This document shows positions 1-7,367 of a stretch of 20,126 bases of DNA, one piece after another. Below the pieces are notes generated by a model. That model worked only from the letters and a program-made list of their open reading frames with translations. It did no database searches and had not been told where the DNA came from. The stretch lies in the NCBI GenBank assembly GCA_025201865.1, contig MU602676.1:67513-87638 (forward strand), written 5' to 3'. A program made the position numbers and the translations under genes. The DNA is from Ramicandelaber brevisporus (lineage: Eukaryota; Kickxellomycota; Ramicandelaberales; Ramicandelaberaceae). Numbering within the stretch: the first letter of the stretch is position 1; each line of letters starts with the position of its first letter.

Positions 1-43
1 CACAGGCAAGAGCAGTAAAGACGGCAATGGCAAGAATCTTCAT
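1..43 (-). CDS. 5' end of a gene for a secreted protein (partial, runs off the left edge)
   Basis: Read leftward from the ATG at 41-43, the first 14 codons give MKILAIAVFTALAC: one charged residue followed by a hydrophobic run ending in small residues. That is the n- and h-region of a typical eukaryotic signal peptide, so the product is probably secreted or enters the ER. Nothing of the mature protein is in the window, so its family cannot be named. A TATA-like element lies about 105 bp upstream, which supports this start. The weak point is length: 43 bases can look like a signal peptide by chance. Confidence 0.5.
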   Translation of the reverse strand, partial: MKILAIAVFTALAC

Positions 44-148
44 ATGGGAAAGTACAGAGAGTACGCTTATGTCAATTATGTCAATTGTGTTGATAGTGAA
101 GAATGGCGAGCTGAAGCAACAAGTGAAACAAATGCTGACGACCACCAG

Positions 149-160
149 CAATATATATAG
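149..160 (-). promoter_or_regulatory. TATA-like element upstream of the left-edge gene
   Basis: The minus strand carries CTATATATATTG here, about 105-115 bp ahead of the ATG at 43. That spacing is normal for fungal TATA promoters. No other TATA-like run lies between it and the gene. The assignment rests on sequence and position only. Confidence 0.4.
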
Positions 161-197
161 GCAAAGTGTGCCACCAGAATACTACTTTACTTTATAG

Positions 198-652
198 ACT
201 AACAATGGCCCCAGTGTCAAGACTACTACGGGTGGTGGTCACTTCACAGTTACCAGTGTTGGCTATACTCCGTTCCCCCGAGTGCAAAACAGCCATGCCG
301 ATTGACCTGCCTTAGTCCGGACAACACAAAACGGAAGCACCGGAAGAGCATTTCCATTCAATGCGTAAACCCTGTGCAGCGTCAGCTGACCAACACGAGG
401 TGACTCCGAGCCTATACGGGTAGTTCTCTTTTACACTAACACCTTAATGGTTCACTGGATCGCCGGAAAAGCATGGCAGCACCACCTACACTGGCAAACT
501 TGTCGATGGCAAACCTTACACTTTCGCCCGGCGATCAATTGGATTCTAATTGGCAATTCTTTACTGCGGCTCTGACAGCCACAGCCCAGCCTTCCGAGGA
601 CACGTGCGGGCCAAATGCACTACCAGGTTCGGCGATGCAACACGTTGATTAA
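198..652 (+). pseudogene. Frame-broken remains of a probable extracellular protein gene
   Basis: There is no long ORF, but short protein-like stretches follow one another on the plus strand in changing frames. From 204: NGPSVKTTTGGGHFTVTSVG, then YTPFP. A one-base shift near 276 continues it as ECKTAMPIDLP. Bases 448-522 give GSTTYTGKLVDGKPYTF, and another shift leads to GDQLDSNWQFFTAALT, ending at a TAA at 650-652. The Gly/Thr/Ser-rich, beta-like composition resembles secreted fungal proteins. At least three frame changes and several stops interrupt it. No clear start codon is seen, so the 5' end is missing or lies in an unseen exon. The family is not recognised. Very short introns could explain some breaks, and chance similarity is not excluded. 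Confidence 0.35.
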
Positions 653-655
653 TTC

Positions 656-1538
656 GTAATCGGATGTCGTGAATAACCGCTGAGATAACTTTCTATTTAA
701 ACGCGGTTGAGGTTACCGACTTTTTGGATCAGTCACAGGCATCTATTCTTATTAAACAATATCACGGTCGATCGAAGAAACACATATCGTACCTGGGGTA
801 TTTTGCTATGAATCTTGGTCGTAAACAACCTAATTGAAGAGGGGAACGGCTAACCGCTGCGGCTGATGTTGATCATAATTCAACGAGATTTTGAAATGAT
901 TAAAGTAAAACGGGCAAATATTGCCGGAATCCAGAAAAGTTCGTTTGAGTGACTAAAGATTCAAATTAGAAGCTGACTTTTAAAAACACTGCTTCAGATT
1001 CTTTTTATTCACAGATACCGATAACGGTCGCACACATTACACCCCACTACTCTGACTAATACAGCATGAAACTGTGTGCTGCGTGTTTCAGAACAGCTCA
1101 GCTTTGAGACTGTGCACTGTTGTGTGGCCTGCTACACTTCTCATTTCATGGCCAGTCTGATATCGAGATGACTGTAGATATTCAGGGTTGTGCTGCGTGC
1201 GTGCGTACGTGCTCTCGCAGTGTATTCCATCCGTTCCGAGACATCTCACTGCCAATTCGTCGCTCGGTGTATATTTGCAGTCATCTTTGTTGTAAAAAAG
1301 CACTGTGTCTCTACAGTCTTGTTCCCACTCATTCGGCCAAAATGCGAGAAAAAAGAATAACACTCGTGATACTCGCGGCGTATTCTGGATTGAGTGTATG
1401 AATGGGAACAACGTTTCACCCTTCATTCATTCGCGCACTGCCCCTCCCATCAGACTTCTACAGCATATCACAGAACAGCTCCTTCCCGTACTTTCGTCAA
1501 TCGTCCACCATAGCTCTCTCCGCCCCCGCTTCTCGCAA
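656..1538. other. Intergenic stretch with no supported gene
   Basis: This AT-leaning stretch follows the degraded gene and precedes the ATG at 1539. Open frames of 93-112 codons occur on both strands around 1088-1426. They overlap each other and are rich in Cys, His and Arg, as expected of random frames, so I do not call them. The frame of the 1539 gene is open back to an ATG at 1305, but that extension looks like untranslated leader. A weak TATA-like run (TATATTT) lies at about 1269-1275. Confidence 0.5.
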
Positions 1539-1886
1539 ATGACAAAAGTGGTGCTCGGCCGTATTTGTGGGCAAGAAAAAACACTTACCGGCGAGTTCGT
1601 GACCGACCAGGGTCTCCTTCTGGATGCTACCCTTACGCTGACTACTTCTGTGGACGATCTAATTTTTGGACCTGCTGCTATTCACGAGTATGATAGCATT
1701 GATACTCTCCGCGGTGAATTCAGAATTGGCTCTGGCTCGGTGTTTGGGCCAAATGAACTTCATCTTTTGCTGATGAGTCATTCTGGCGTCAAGGCGAAGA
1801 TCACTGGTAGAATTTTCCCACCGCTTTCAAGTGCCTTGAACGAAGATGGCGGTAGTGTTCTTTTCAAACAACGAGATGAAATGTAA
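1539..1886 (+). CDS. Orphan 115-aa protein, probably beta-rich
   Basis: I start this gene at the ATG at 1539, giving MTKVVLGRICGQEKTLTGEF and 115 residues ending QRDEM. The frame is open back to 1305, but those 78 codons are basic, Ser/His-rich and lack the alternating pattern seen after 1539. From residue 3 to about 95, hydrophobic and polar residues alternate with Gly turns (GRICG, GEF, GEFRIGSGSVFGP, ITGRI), suggesting a small beta barrel or sandwich. There is no signal peptide, membrane segment or catalytic motif. I do not recognise the family. An AATAAA follows about 65 bp after the stop. The gene converges on the ceramidase gene with 107 bp between stops. Confidence 0.55.
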   Translation: MTKVVLGRICGQEKTLTGEFVTDQGLLLDATLTLTTSVDDLIFGPAAIHEYDSIDTLRGEFRIGSGSVFGPNELHLLLMSHSGVKAKITGRIFPPLSSALNEDGGSVLFKQRDEM

Positions 1887-1951
1887 TTCTCTTTTCATTG
1901 TTCTTGTTGTTAAGTGCTTTGGTTTAATGTATTCAAAGTGAAAGGTAAAGT

Positions 1952-1957
1952 AATAAA
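1952..1957 (+). terminator. Candidate poly(A) signal for the 115-aa gene
   Basis: AATAAA occurs 66 bp after the stop at 1886, followed by an A run. It is the only exact hexamer in the 107-bp gap before the convergent ceramidase gene, and is a reasonable cleavage/polyadenylation signal. Confidence 0.4.
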
Positions 1958-1993
1958 AAATCACAGCCAAAACACACTCTCCGTAATCAGATT

Positions 1994-2857
1994 TTAAGTT
2001 AATTTGGCCTTGGGAGATTCTACCAAGCGCAACATTATTCCTGCCGTTGATTTCAGCTGAATGTTATCAGCGGTGCCAAGGTGCATCATGCGGAAATATC
2101 TCAATGAAACCACCGAGTTGTATGCAGCCATAGCCGACAGGATGTGCCACCACAGATGCAGCTGCAACAGAACGTTGATGGGCTCGCTGTTGAAGAACTC
2201 ACGCACTGCAATCACGTACTCGCAGCGGAACATGTCGATTGCCCAAACTGTGAGAGCTGGAATGGATGCACGCAAGATCAGCCACAAGCCATACTCCATC
2301 GACTGGATAGATGCAGCACTAGCGGATTTCTTTGCATAATTGCTGCTGCGGAACTGAGTGAAGAGATACCAGAAACTAGTGTAGAATACAACTGCTTGAA
2401 TGAGGTAGCCGGTTTGGAAGACAATGGACAAGTCAACTACAAAGTAAGCGTACCACAAGCCCAAGCAAATGGAAAACAATGTGGCAAGGAGACCCCATCT
2501 CGGCGGTGCACCAACTTTTGTGTGTGAAGAGAACAGTGAGTAGATAAAGATTGTAAGCACAATGACCATTGGCACTTCGTCGTACATTTGCTCTTCGATA
2601 CGCAGCGTCGCGTGGAACATGGTTGATCCAATGCCAAGAATCACCATTGACAAGTAGCACAGTTTGAATCGAAGCTCCAGCGAGCGCGAGGATACCAAGC
2701 CGTAGAGAGCGAGAATGATAAAAGTGGCGTTACTCCAGGTATTCCACCATTCGGCAATGTACTGGGTGATCTCGTAGTCTTCCTCGCAGAAATCGACGTT
2801 GGCTGTACGTGGTCCCCAGTAGCGAGGATGATGCTGAGCACTGGCTGCAACTGGCAT
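1994..2857 (-). CDS. Alkaline ceramidase (Ypc1/Ydc1/ACER family)
   Basis: An integral membrane amidase that splits ceramide (dihydro- or phytoceramide in yeasts) into sphingoid base and fatty acid, usually in the ER/Golgi. The 287-aa frame fits the family. The N-terminal calcium-site block DFCEEDYEITQYIAEWWNTWS spans residues 22-42. The three zinc-site regions are visible: Ser78 and His82 in GIGSTMFHATL, Asp93 in YDEVP, and His234/His238 in LHLWWH. These correspond to human ACER3 Ser77, His81, Asp92, His217 and His221. About seven hydrophobic segments fill residues 43-270. I chose the Met at 2855-2857 because the family starts a few residues before the Tyr-Trp-Gly-Pro block. The frame is open a further 71 codons upstream to 3070, but that part is Ser/Thr/His-rich leader-like sequence. 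The fatty-acid preference cannot be read from the sequence. Confidence 0.93.
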   Translation of the reverse strand: MPVAASAQHHPRYWGPRTANVDFCEEDYEITQYIAEWWNTWSNATFIILALYGLVSSRSLELRFKLCYLSMVILGIGSTMFHATLRIEEQMYDEVPMVIVLTIFIYSLFSSHTKVGAPPRWGLLATLFSICLGLWYAYFVVDLSIVFQTGYLIQAVVFYTSFWYLFTQFRSSNYAKKSASAASIQSMEYGLWLILRASIPALTVWAIDMFRCEYVIAVREFFNSEPINVLLQLHLWWHILSAMAAYNSVVSLRYFRMMHLGTADNIQLKSTAGIMLRLVESPKAKLT

Positions 2858-3474
2858 GATAGACCTTTGTGCTGTCTTCAAGCTGAATCGAGGTGTATAT
2901 TTGCTTGTGTGTGTGCTTGTGTGTGTGTTTATGAAAGCGCGTGTGTGAAAGAAAGAAGAAGAGAGAAAGTTAAGAAAGGAAGAAACAGAGCAAAGGGAAC
3001 CCGACCGTCCTATATTGCTTGCTTCGTTTGAAATACACGCCGATGAATCCGGTGATAGTAGCTGTGACACAAGGCTTTTTCCCTCTTCGATCTCTTAGCA
3101 TCGGCCAATTCGGTTGATTCGGACTTTCGCCGCAGCATCATTGCCACCGAATCTGCTCGGCATTCAGACAGTGGCGTCATTACGCATCCTACCGCTAGCC
3201 CTTCGTTCCTTCTTTAATAAACATCACCACTCAGTCTTCCTTTGGTCTGTTTGGCATGCGAAAGGTCAATAACCTTCTCGAATGCGGTCGAAATTGTGGA
3301 GAATGTGGCTTGGTTGACCAGCAATGATGGGTTAACACACGCGTCAGTTCATTTCTTTGCGTCTCTCCGACATCAGCTTTCTCTTTTCTCTTTTATTTTT
3401 TTGTTCTTCTTTGTTAATCGGTCAATCGACAACAGCGTCTCTACAGCAAACCACACCAACTTCATCAGCCAAGA
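2858..3474. promoter_or_regulatory. Divergent promoter region of ceramidase and SGT1
   Basis: This 617-bp gap separates two genes read in opposite directions. It contains a TG-rich microsatellite-like run (about 2905-2930) near the ceramidase start, a purine-rich tract (about 2945-3000), and a strong pyrimidine tract (about 3376-3415) 60-100 bp before the SGT1 ATG. CT-rich tracts just upstream of starts are common in fungal housekeeping promoters. No clear TATA box or additional gene was seen. Confidence 0.5.
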
Positions 3475-4563
3475 ATGAGCAGTGCCAGCGAGCTTTACGC
3501 GAAGGCAAACGAGGCCTTTGTTGAAGAGGACATCGAAGAGGCTCTCTCTTTCTACAATCAGGCGATCGAGGCAAGCAAATCTGCTCCACAGGCCGAATAC
3601 TTTTACAAGCGCGCTCTTGCCCACGGCAAGCTAAAGAAGACTGAGGACTCCCTTGCTGATCTCAACACTGCCATTGGTCTGACCGACGGCAAGGAGGCGC
3701 TGAACGAGCTGCTCGTCAAGGTTCTCGGCAAGAAGGGCGATATCCTCTTCAAGCAAAAGGATTATGTTGGCGCCAAAGAGGTTTACGAGCGCGCTCGGGA
3801 TTTGGCCAAGAATCCAAGCAAGCTCAATGACCTCATTTCCAAGTGCGAGCCGCATGTTACCAAGATTCAGGCTCAGAAGGCTGTGGCCGCCGCAGCTGCC
3901 ATTCCGCCAGTGGCTCCAATGGTGAAGCGCGACTGGGACTACTTCCAGAACGACTCCAACTTGACCATCAATGTATATATCCGCAATGCCCGCAAGGAGA
4001 ATGTAACGGTGGAGATCTTTGAGCGTGCTGTCAACGTGTCGGTGAAGACTGCCGATGGCCGTGACATTATCCATGACTTTGATCCGCTCCTGCACCCGAT
4101 CATTGCTGCCGAATCATCGTTTGAGGTGCTATCGACCAAGATTGAAATTGTGCTCAAGAAGGCCACTGCTGGTAAGCTCTGGCCAGAGTTGACTGGTGAT
4201 GATGTTGCCGTTGCCGCTGAGACTGAGTCTGCCGAGTCTGCCGCTTTGTCTGCAAGTGCCAAGGCTGCTGCTGGATTTGCTCCGCCATCGTACCCAAGCT
4301 CCAGCCGCTTTGGACCAAAGAACTGGGACAAGATTGGTAAGGAAGCTGAGAAGGAGGAAGAGGAGGTCCGCAAGAAGCATGGCGACGGCAACATCTTCGG
4401 CTTGCTTTACAAGGATGCCGACGAGGATACCAAGCGTGCCATGATGAAGAGTTACCAGGAGAGCGGCGGCACTTGCCTCAGCATGAACTGGAAGGAGGTT
4501 GGTAAGCAGCGCACCAAGATTGAGCCACCAGAGGGCATGGTTGCCAAGAAGTATGAGTACTGA
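3475..4563 (+). CDS. SGT1: SGT1, HSP90 co-chaperone and SCF/kinetochore assembly factor
   Basis: The 362-aa protein shows all three SGT1 parts in order. Residues about 3-130 form TPR repeats (ELYAKANEAFVEEDIEEALS, then YFYKRALAHGKL and GDILFKQKDYVGAKEVYERA). Residues about 149-240 form the CS domain, starting VKRDWDYFQNDSNLTINVYI and ending KLWPEL. Residues about 272-362 form the SGS domain, with SSRFGPKNWDKI and the signature DGNIFGLLYKDADEDTKRAM, ending VAKKYEY. By family knowledge, the CS domain binds the HSP90 N-terminal domain, the TPR binds Skp1 in yeast, and the SGS domain contacts client or HSP70-class partners. It acts in SCF ligase and CBF3 kinetochore assembly. An Ala/Ser/Glu-rich linker (about 240-270) joins CS and SGS. 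No intron is needed. The start is the first ATG and aligns with the family N terminus. Confidence 0.96.
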   Translation: MSSASELYAKANEAFVEEDIEEALSFYNQAIEASKSAPQAEYFYKRALAHGKLKKTEDSLADLNTAIGLTDGKEALNELLVKVLGKKGDILFKQKDYVGAKEVYERARDLAKNPSKLNDLISKCEPHVTKIQAQKAVAAAAAIPPVAPMVKRDWDYFQNDSNLTINVYIRNARKENVTVEIFERAVNVSVKTADGRDIIHDFDPLLHPIIAAESSFEVLSTKIEIVLKKATAGKLWPELTGDDVAVAAETESAESAALSASAKAAAGFAPPSYPSSSRFGPKNWDKIGKEAEKEEEEVRKKHGDGNIFGLLYKDADEDTKRAMMKSYQESGGTCLSMNWKEVGKQRTKIEPPEGMVAKKYEY

Positions 4564-4704
4564 GAAACAAACAGATGATTAAACAAACAAACAAACAAGC
4601 GAGTGTAAACAAGCGGATGCAAACAAAAAGGCGTGCTATTAATTGATTGGAAGCTATTTTATTCTTCTTTTTTATATTTATGCCATTAGACGACTGTGTT
4701 CTTC
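4564..4704. other. Shared 3' region between SGT1 and MOB genes
   Basis: This is a 141-bp convergent gap. Just after the SGT1 stop is an AAAC tetranucleotide run (about 4580-4600). On the minus strand an AATAAA hexamer (plus-strand tttatt at 4658-4663) lies about 42 bp after the MOB stop and is a good candidate poly(A) signal for that gene. Confidence 0.4.
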
Positions 4705-5467
4705 TCATTTGAAGCGCTGTGGAGCCGGGTGCGGTGCTGGAATGGCTGAACTACCACCAGCTGCAGCTCCAGCGGCCGCTGTTGGTTGTGGCTGAACAAG
4801 TGGGAAATCGATGCGTGGCAGCCAGGTTGCCAGACACTCAATATCTGCTCCTCGAAGCATGGCATACCTGACACCAAATTTAACAACGTGCGAGCACGAC
4901 GTGTTGAGCAGCACTTCCAGCTTACGGTCTCGAATCAACGACAAATGATGCGCATACAAATGAGCATAAACGCGCACAAGTCGCTTAAACATTTGCGGAG
5001 CGGTTTGACCGCGGAATGCTGGCGGAAACGACACTAGTCCACTCTGGTTCTGATTCTGGTTCTGGCTCTGACTCGGCTGCTGTTTCTGCTGAGATGAATG
5101 CTTGGTAGATGTGCGTGGAAACTCCTTTGGGTCACTGAACTTGCGCTGACCCCATTCCATCAACAGACTCACATATTGCGGTGCAGCCACTTTGGTCGGG
5201 TTCTTGAAGACACTCTCTTCAGTAACTGGCCAATCGCACCACAAGTACTCGAATGTATCGCCAACAGTCATTCGCGGGCAATTGTGAGTTGTGCATTCGT
5301 CTTGAACAGTGTGCCACAACAAGTTGACGTGGTTGAAGAAGTCGACCAGGTGCAAGGCGATCCACTCGTCGAGCTGCTCACCTTCTGGGAGTGTCAAAAG
5401 GGTTTCGATGCCGCTGTTGCCGGAGCCAAAAGCGCGTTCTGCCATTGCGCGCACATCGGCGCGGTTA

Positions 5468-5506
<39 letters not shown>

Positions 5507-5550
5507 AGCTGCTGAGGCTGTCCAGCAGAGGACGGGATCGCAGAGGACAT
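4705..5550 (-). CDS. MOB-family kinase coactivator with polyglutamine N terminus
   Basis: MOB proteins bind and activate NDR/LATS (Dbf2/Orb6-type) kinases in mitotic exit, cytokinesis and polarity signalling. The 281-aa frame from the ATG at 5548-5550 shows a 12-Gln run (residues 16-27), then the MOB core from about residue 50: LPEGEQLDEWIALHLVDFFN, the zinc ligands Cys86 and Cys91 (ECTTHNCP), EYLW, and the second pair His197/His202 in RVYAHLYAHH, then LNTSCSH. These match the human MOB1 Cys79/Cys84/His161/His166 spacing. Two oddities: a Gln/Ser-rich insert of about 25 residues (148-172) before the usual FP..F stretch, and loss of the canonical C-terminal motif (family: DRRELAPLQ; here LRGADIECLATWL), followed by an Ala/Pro-rich tail. 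Subclass (MOB1, MOB2 or other) is uncertain. The frame is open further upstream, but that part lies over the neighbouring Ett1 gene. Confidence 0.88.
5470..5505 (-). repeat. (CAG)12 trinucleotide repeat encoding polyglutamine
   Basis: Twelve uninterrupted CTG units on the plus strand are CAG codons for the 12-Gln run of the MOB protein. A pure repeat with no synonymous CAA interruption is prone to slippage, so its length may vary among strains. Confidence 0.9.
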
Positions 5551-5772
5551 TTCTGATAGTCGCTTCTGATGTGTGGAGTAGTAGCAGTTCGAGAGAGTGT
5601 GTAAACAAACAGAGAACAAACACACACACACACACACGAATGGAGAAGCTGAGGAACTGGCAATAAAACACCACAATTGACCGACCAAAAAAAAAAACAG
5701 CAACAACAACTTGATCAACAACAAAAGAAAAAAAGAGAGGAGCGAGATCAGCGCTGATAACGAGCAAACAAC
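5551..5772. promoter_or_regulatory. Bidirectional promoter of MOB and Ett1/Nro1 genes
   Basis: Only 222 bp separate the two divergent start codons. The gap holds a CA dinucleotide run (about 5619-5637), a poly-A tract (about 5686-5697) and A-rich sequence up to the Ett1 start. Poly-A tracts in fungal bidirectional promoters commonly exclude nucleosomes. No TATA box was seen. Confidence 0.5.
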
Positions 5773-7344
5773 ATGGCACCAAAGAGACCAATGGGACTGG
5801 CCGGAGCGGCTCGCGCTCGTACCGCTGCTGCTTCTTCTGCCTCTTCTGCTGCTGCTGCTTCTGCTGCTGCTGAAGACTCTTCTCCTGTCAGCAACGCAAA
5901 GCGAGTTAGACTCACAAACGACAGCACAACGAGTGCAGCTGCCGACGGTGCCAAGGAGAGCGCCAGCGCAGAGGGTGAGGAGGAGGAGGTTGATGATGTC
6001 AGCGACGTTGTTAAGCTGTTCCAGGATGCGTGTGAAATGCGTGAGTCCGATCCAGAACAGTATGAGCAGCTTCTTCATGGCATTGTGAACGAATGTGACC
6101 GAATGGTTCGTGCCCATGTGCAGCAATTGATGGCTGAACTTGGGAGCGAGGATGCAGTTACCGAAGGCGAGCAGAAGGCCCGAGCAGAGAAGAACAACTT
6201 GCGCAGTGAGCGGATTAGTGCACGATTGAATGGTAAGAGTGTTGATGTCAAGGATGTGGATGGCAAGTTCTGGCTTCCAGCCGAGTTCTATTTGACGTAT
6301 GCTGGCGCATTGTACTGCCTTGTTGAAACGATGCCAAGCGATGACGACGACGACGATGATAATGAAGAGGATGACGAAGAGGAAAGCGAAAAGCCGTCAA
6401 ATGAGGACAAGATTGGATTCTATGAATTGGCGCTGGAGCAGCTTAAAAAGGCTCGTAGCAGCGATGTTACTGACTCTACGTTGAGTGAGTCTAGCCAACA
6501 AGCTGCAGCAAAGCGCGGTGCTGAGTATTCTGTGCATCACAATGCCATTGAGACTCTCGAATCCAACATCAACTTGTGCCTCATGTCGTTGGTTCCAGGT
6601 TCAACTGACGATGAGGATGAGGATGAGGATGAGAGCGATAATGAAGAGGACGAGGAGAGTGAGGAAGAAGCAAGTAAGCAAGTTGAGTATCTGGCAACTG
6701 CTGCCAGTGCAATTGATGACGTTGTCCAGCACTTTAACGACACCAATCAAACCAACACGGCTGATTTGGCAAAGCTGCTCAATTCTGCTCTTGTTCTTAT
6801 TCAGAGTGCACCTGCCTCCATCTCGGCCGACCACATTGTTCCTGTGATGCACCTGGTCCCGTCCACTATTGAGTCAGATGACACCGAGCTTAATGCTGCT
6901 CTTGGTCAGTGGTACTGGCACGTTGCTTCTGTCGTTATTGATGCTGCTGATGATGACGATAGTGATGATGATGATGATAGTGAGGATGAGGATGCTGTCA
7001 AGAGCAAGGCTAGTGGCTCTGCAGCTGGATCCAAGGCCGATGCCGAAGAGAGTGAAGTGAACTCTGCTCTTGTTGCATCAATCTGCGCTGAGCTTGATAC
7101 GGCCGCCATGTACCTCACCAAAGTTATCGACTCCAAGTCAGCTGACGACCATCTTCTTGCCAACACTCTGGTTACACTGGGCGAAGTTGAGCTCAACCGC
7201 GGCAACTACGAAGAATCCGAAGATGCCCAAAACTCAAAGTACGAAATTGCACGCAGCCACTTCCGCAAGGCGCAGACTCTGCTTAAATCGTACTGTGAGG
7301 ATCTTCCCGAACCCCTCCTGGACTTCCTTAACAATGATAATTAA
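5773..7344 (+). CDS. Ett1/Nro1 family protein (enhancer of translation termination / Ofd1 regulator)
   Basis: The start APKRPMGLAG matches the Ett1/Nro1 N terminus (basic, Lys-Arg-Pro-x-Gly-Leu), and LLHGIVNECDRMVRAH (about residues 100-115) matches the conserved Ile-Val-His-Glu-Cys-Asp-Arg segment. Further family-like blocks are FYLTYAGALYCL (about 174-185), GFYELALEQLKKA, and a C-terminal LVTLGEVELNRGNYEESEDA region with TPR-like helices. Budding yeast Ett1 supports translation termination with Tpa1. Fission yeast Nro1 imports and inhibits the dioxygenase Ofd1, controlling oxygen-dependent Sre1 turnover. At 523 aa it is longer than the roughly 400-aa yeast proteins. The excess is an Ala/Ser-rich segment (about 20-65) and three acidic insertions (about 187-210, 277-300 and 391-410) that break the helical repeats. 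An Ala/Ser-rich N terminus next to KRVR could hold a nuclear signal. Confidence 0.82.
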   Translation: MAPKRPMGLAGAARARTAAASSASSAAAASAAAEDSSPVSNAKRVRLTNDSTTSAAADGAKESASAEGEEEEVDDVSDVVKLFQDACEMRESDPEQYEQLLHGIVNECDRMVRAHVQQLMAELGSEDAVTEGEQKARAEKNNLRSERISARLNGKSVDVKDVDGKFWLPAEFYLTYAGALYCLVETMPSDDDDDDDNEEDDEEESEKPSNEDKIGFYELALEQLKKARSSDVTDSTLSESSQQAAAKRGAEYSVHHNAIETLESNINLCLMSLVPGSTDDEDEDEDESDNEEDEESEEEASKQVEYLATAASAIDDVVQHFNDTNQTNTADLAKLLNSALVLIQSAPASISADHIVPVMHLVPSTIESDDTELNAALGQWYWHVASVVIDAADDDDSDDDDDSEDEDAVKSKASGSAAGSKADAEESEVNSALVASICAELDTAAMYLTKVIDSKSADDHLLANTLVTLGEVELNRGNYEESEDAQNSKYEIARSHFRKAQTLLKSYCEDLPEPLLDFLNNDN

Positions 7345-7367
7345 ACTGTTTCTTTTGAATCTAAAAA

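Noticed and set aside
1305-1538. In-frame extension of the 115-aa gene to an ATG at 1305
   Set aside because: Composition is basic and irregular, unlike the beta-patterned part after 1539. It overlaps other random open frames.
2858-3070. 71-codon in-frame extension of the ceramidase to an ATG at 3070
   Set aside because: The added residues are Ser/Thr/His-rich with repeats from a TG-rich leader, and the family starts close to the Tyr-Trp-Gly-Pro block, so this is most likely untranslated leader.
5551-6126. Long upstream extension of the MOB frame to 6126 on the minus strand
   Set aside because: It lies across the divergent promoter and the Ett1 coding sequence, and consists of Ser/Leu/Cys runs mirroring Ala/Ser codons on the other strand.
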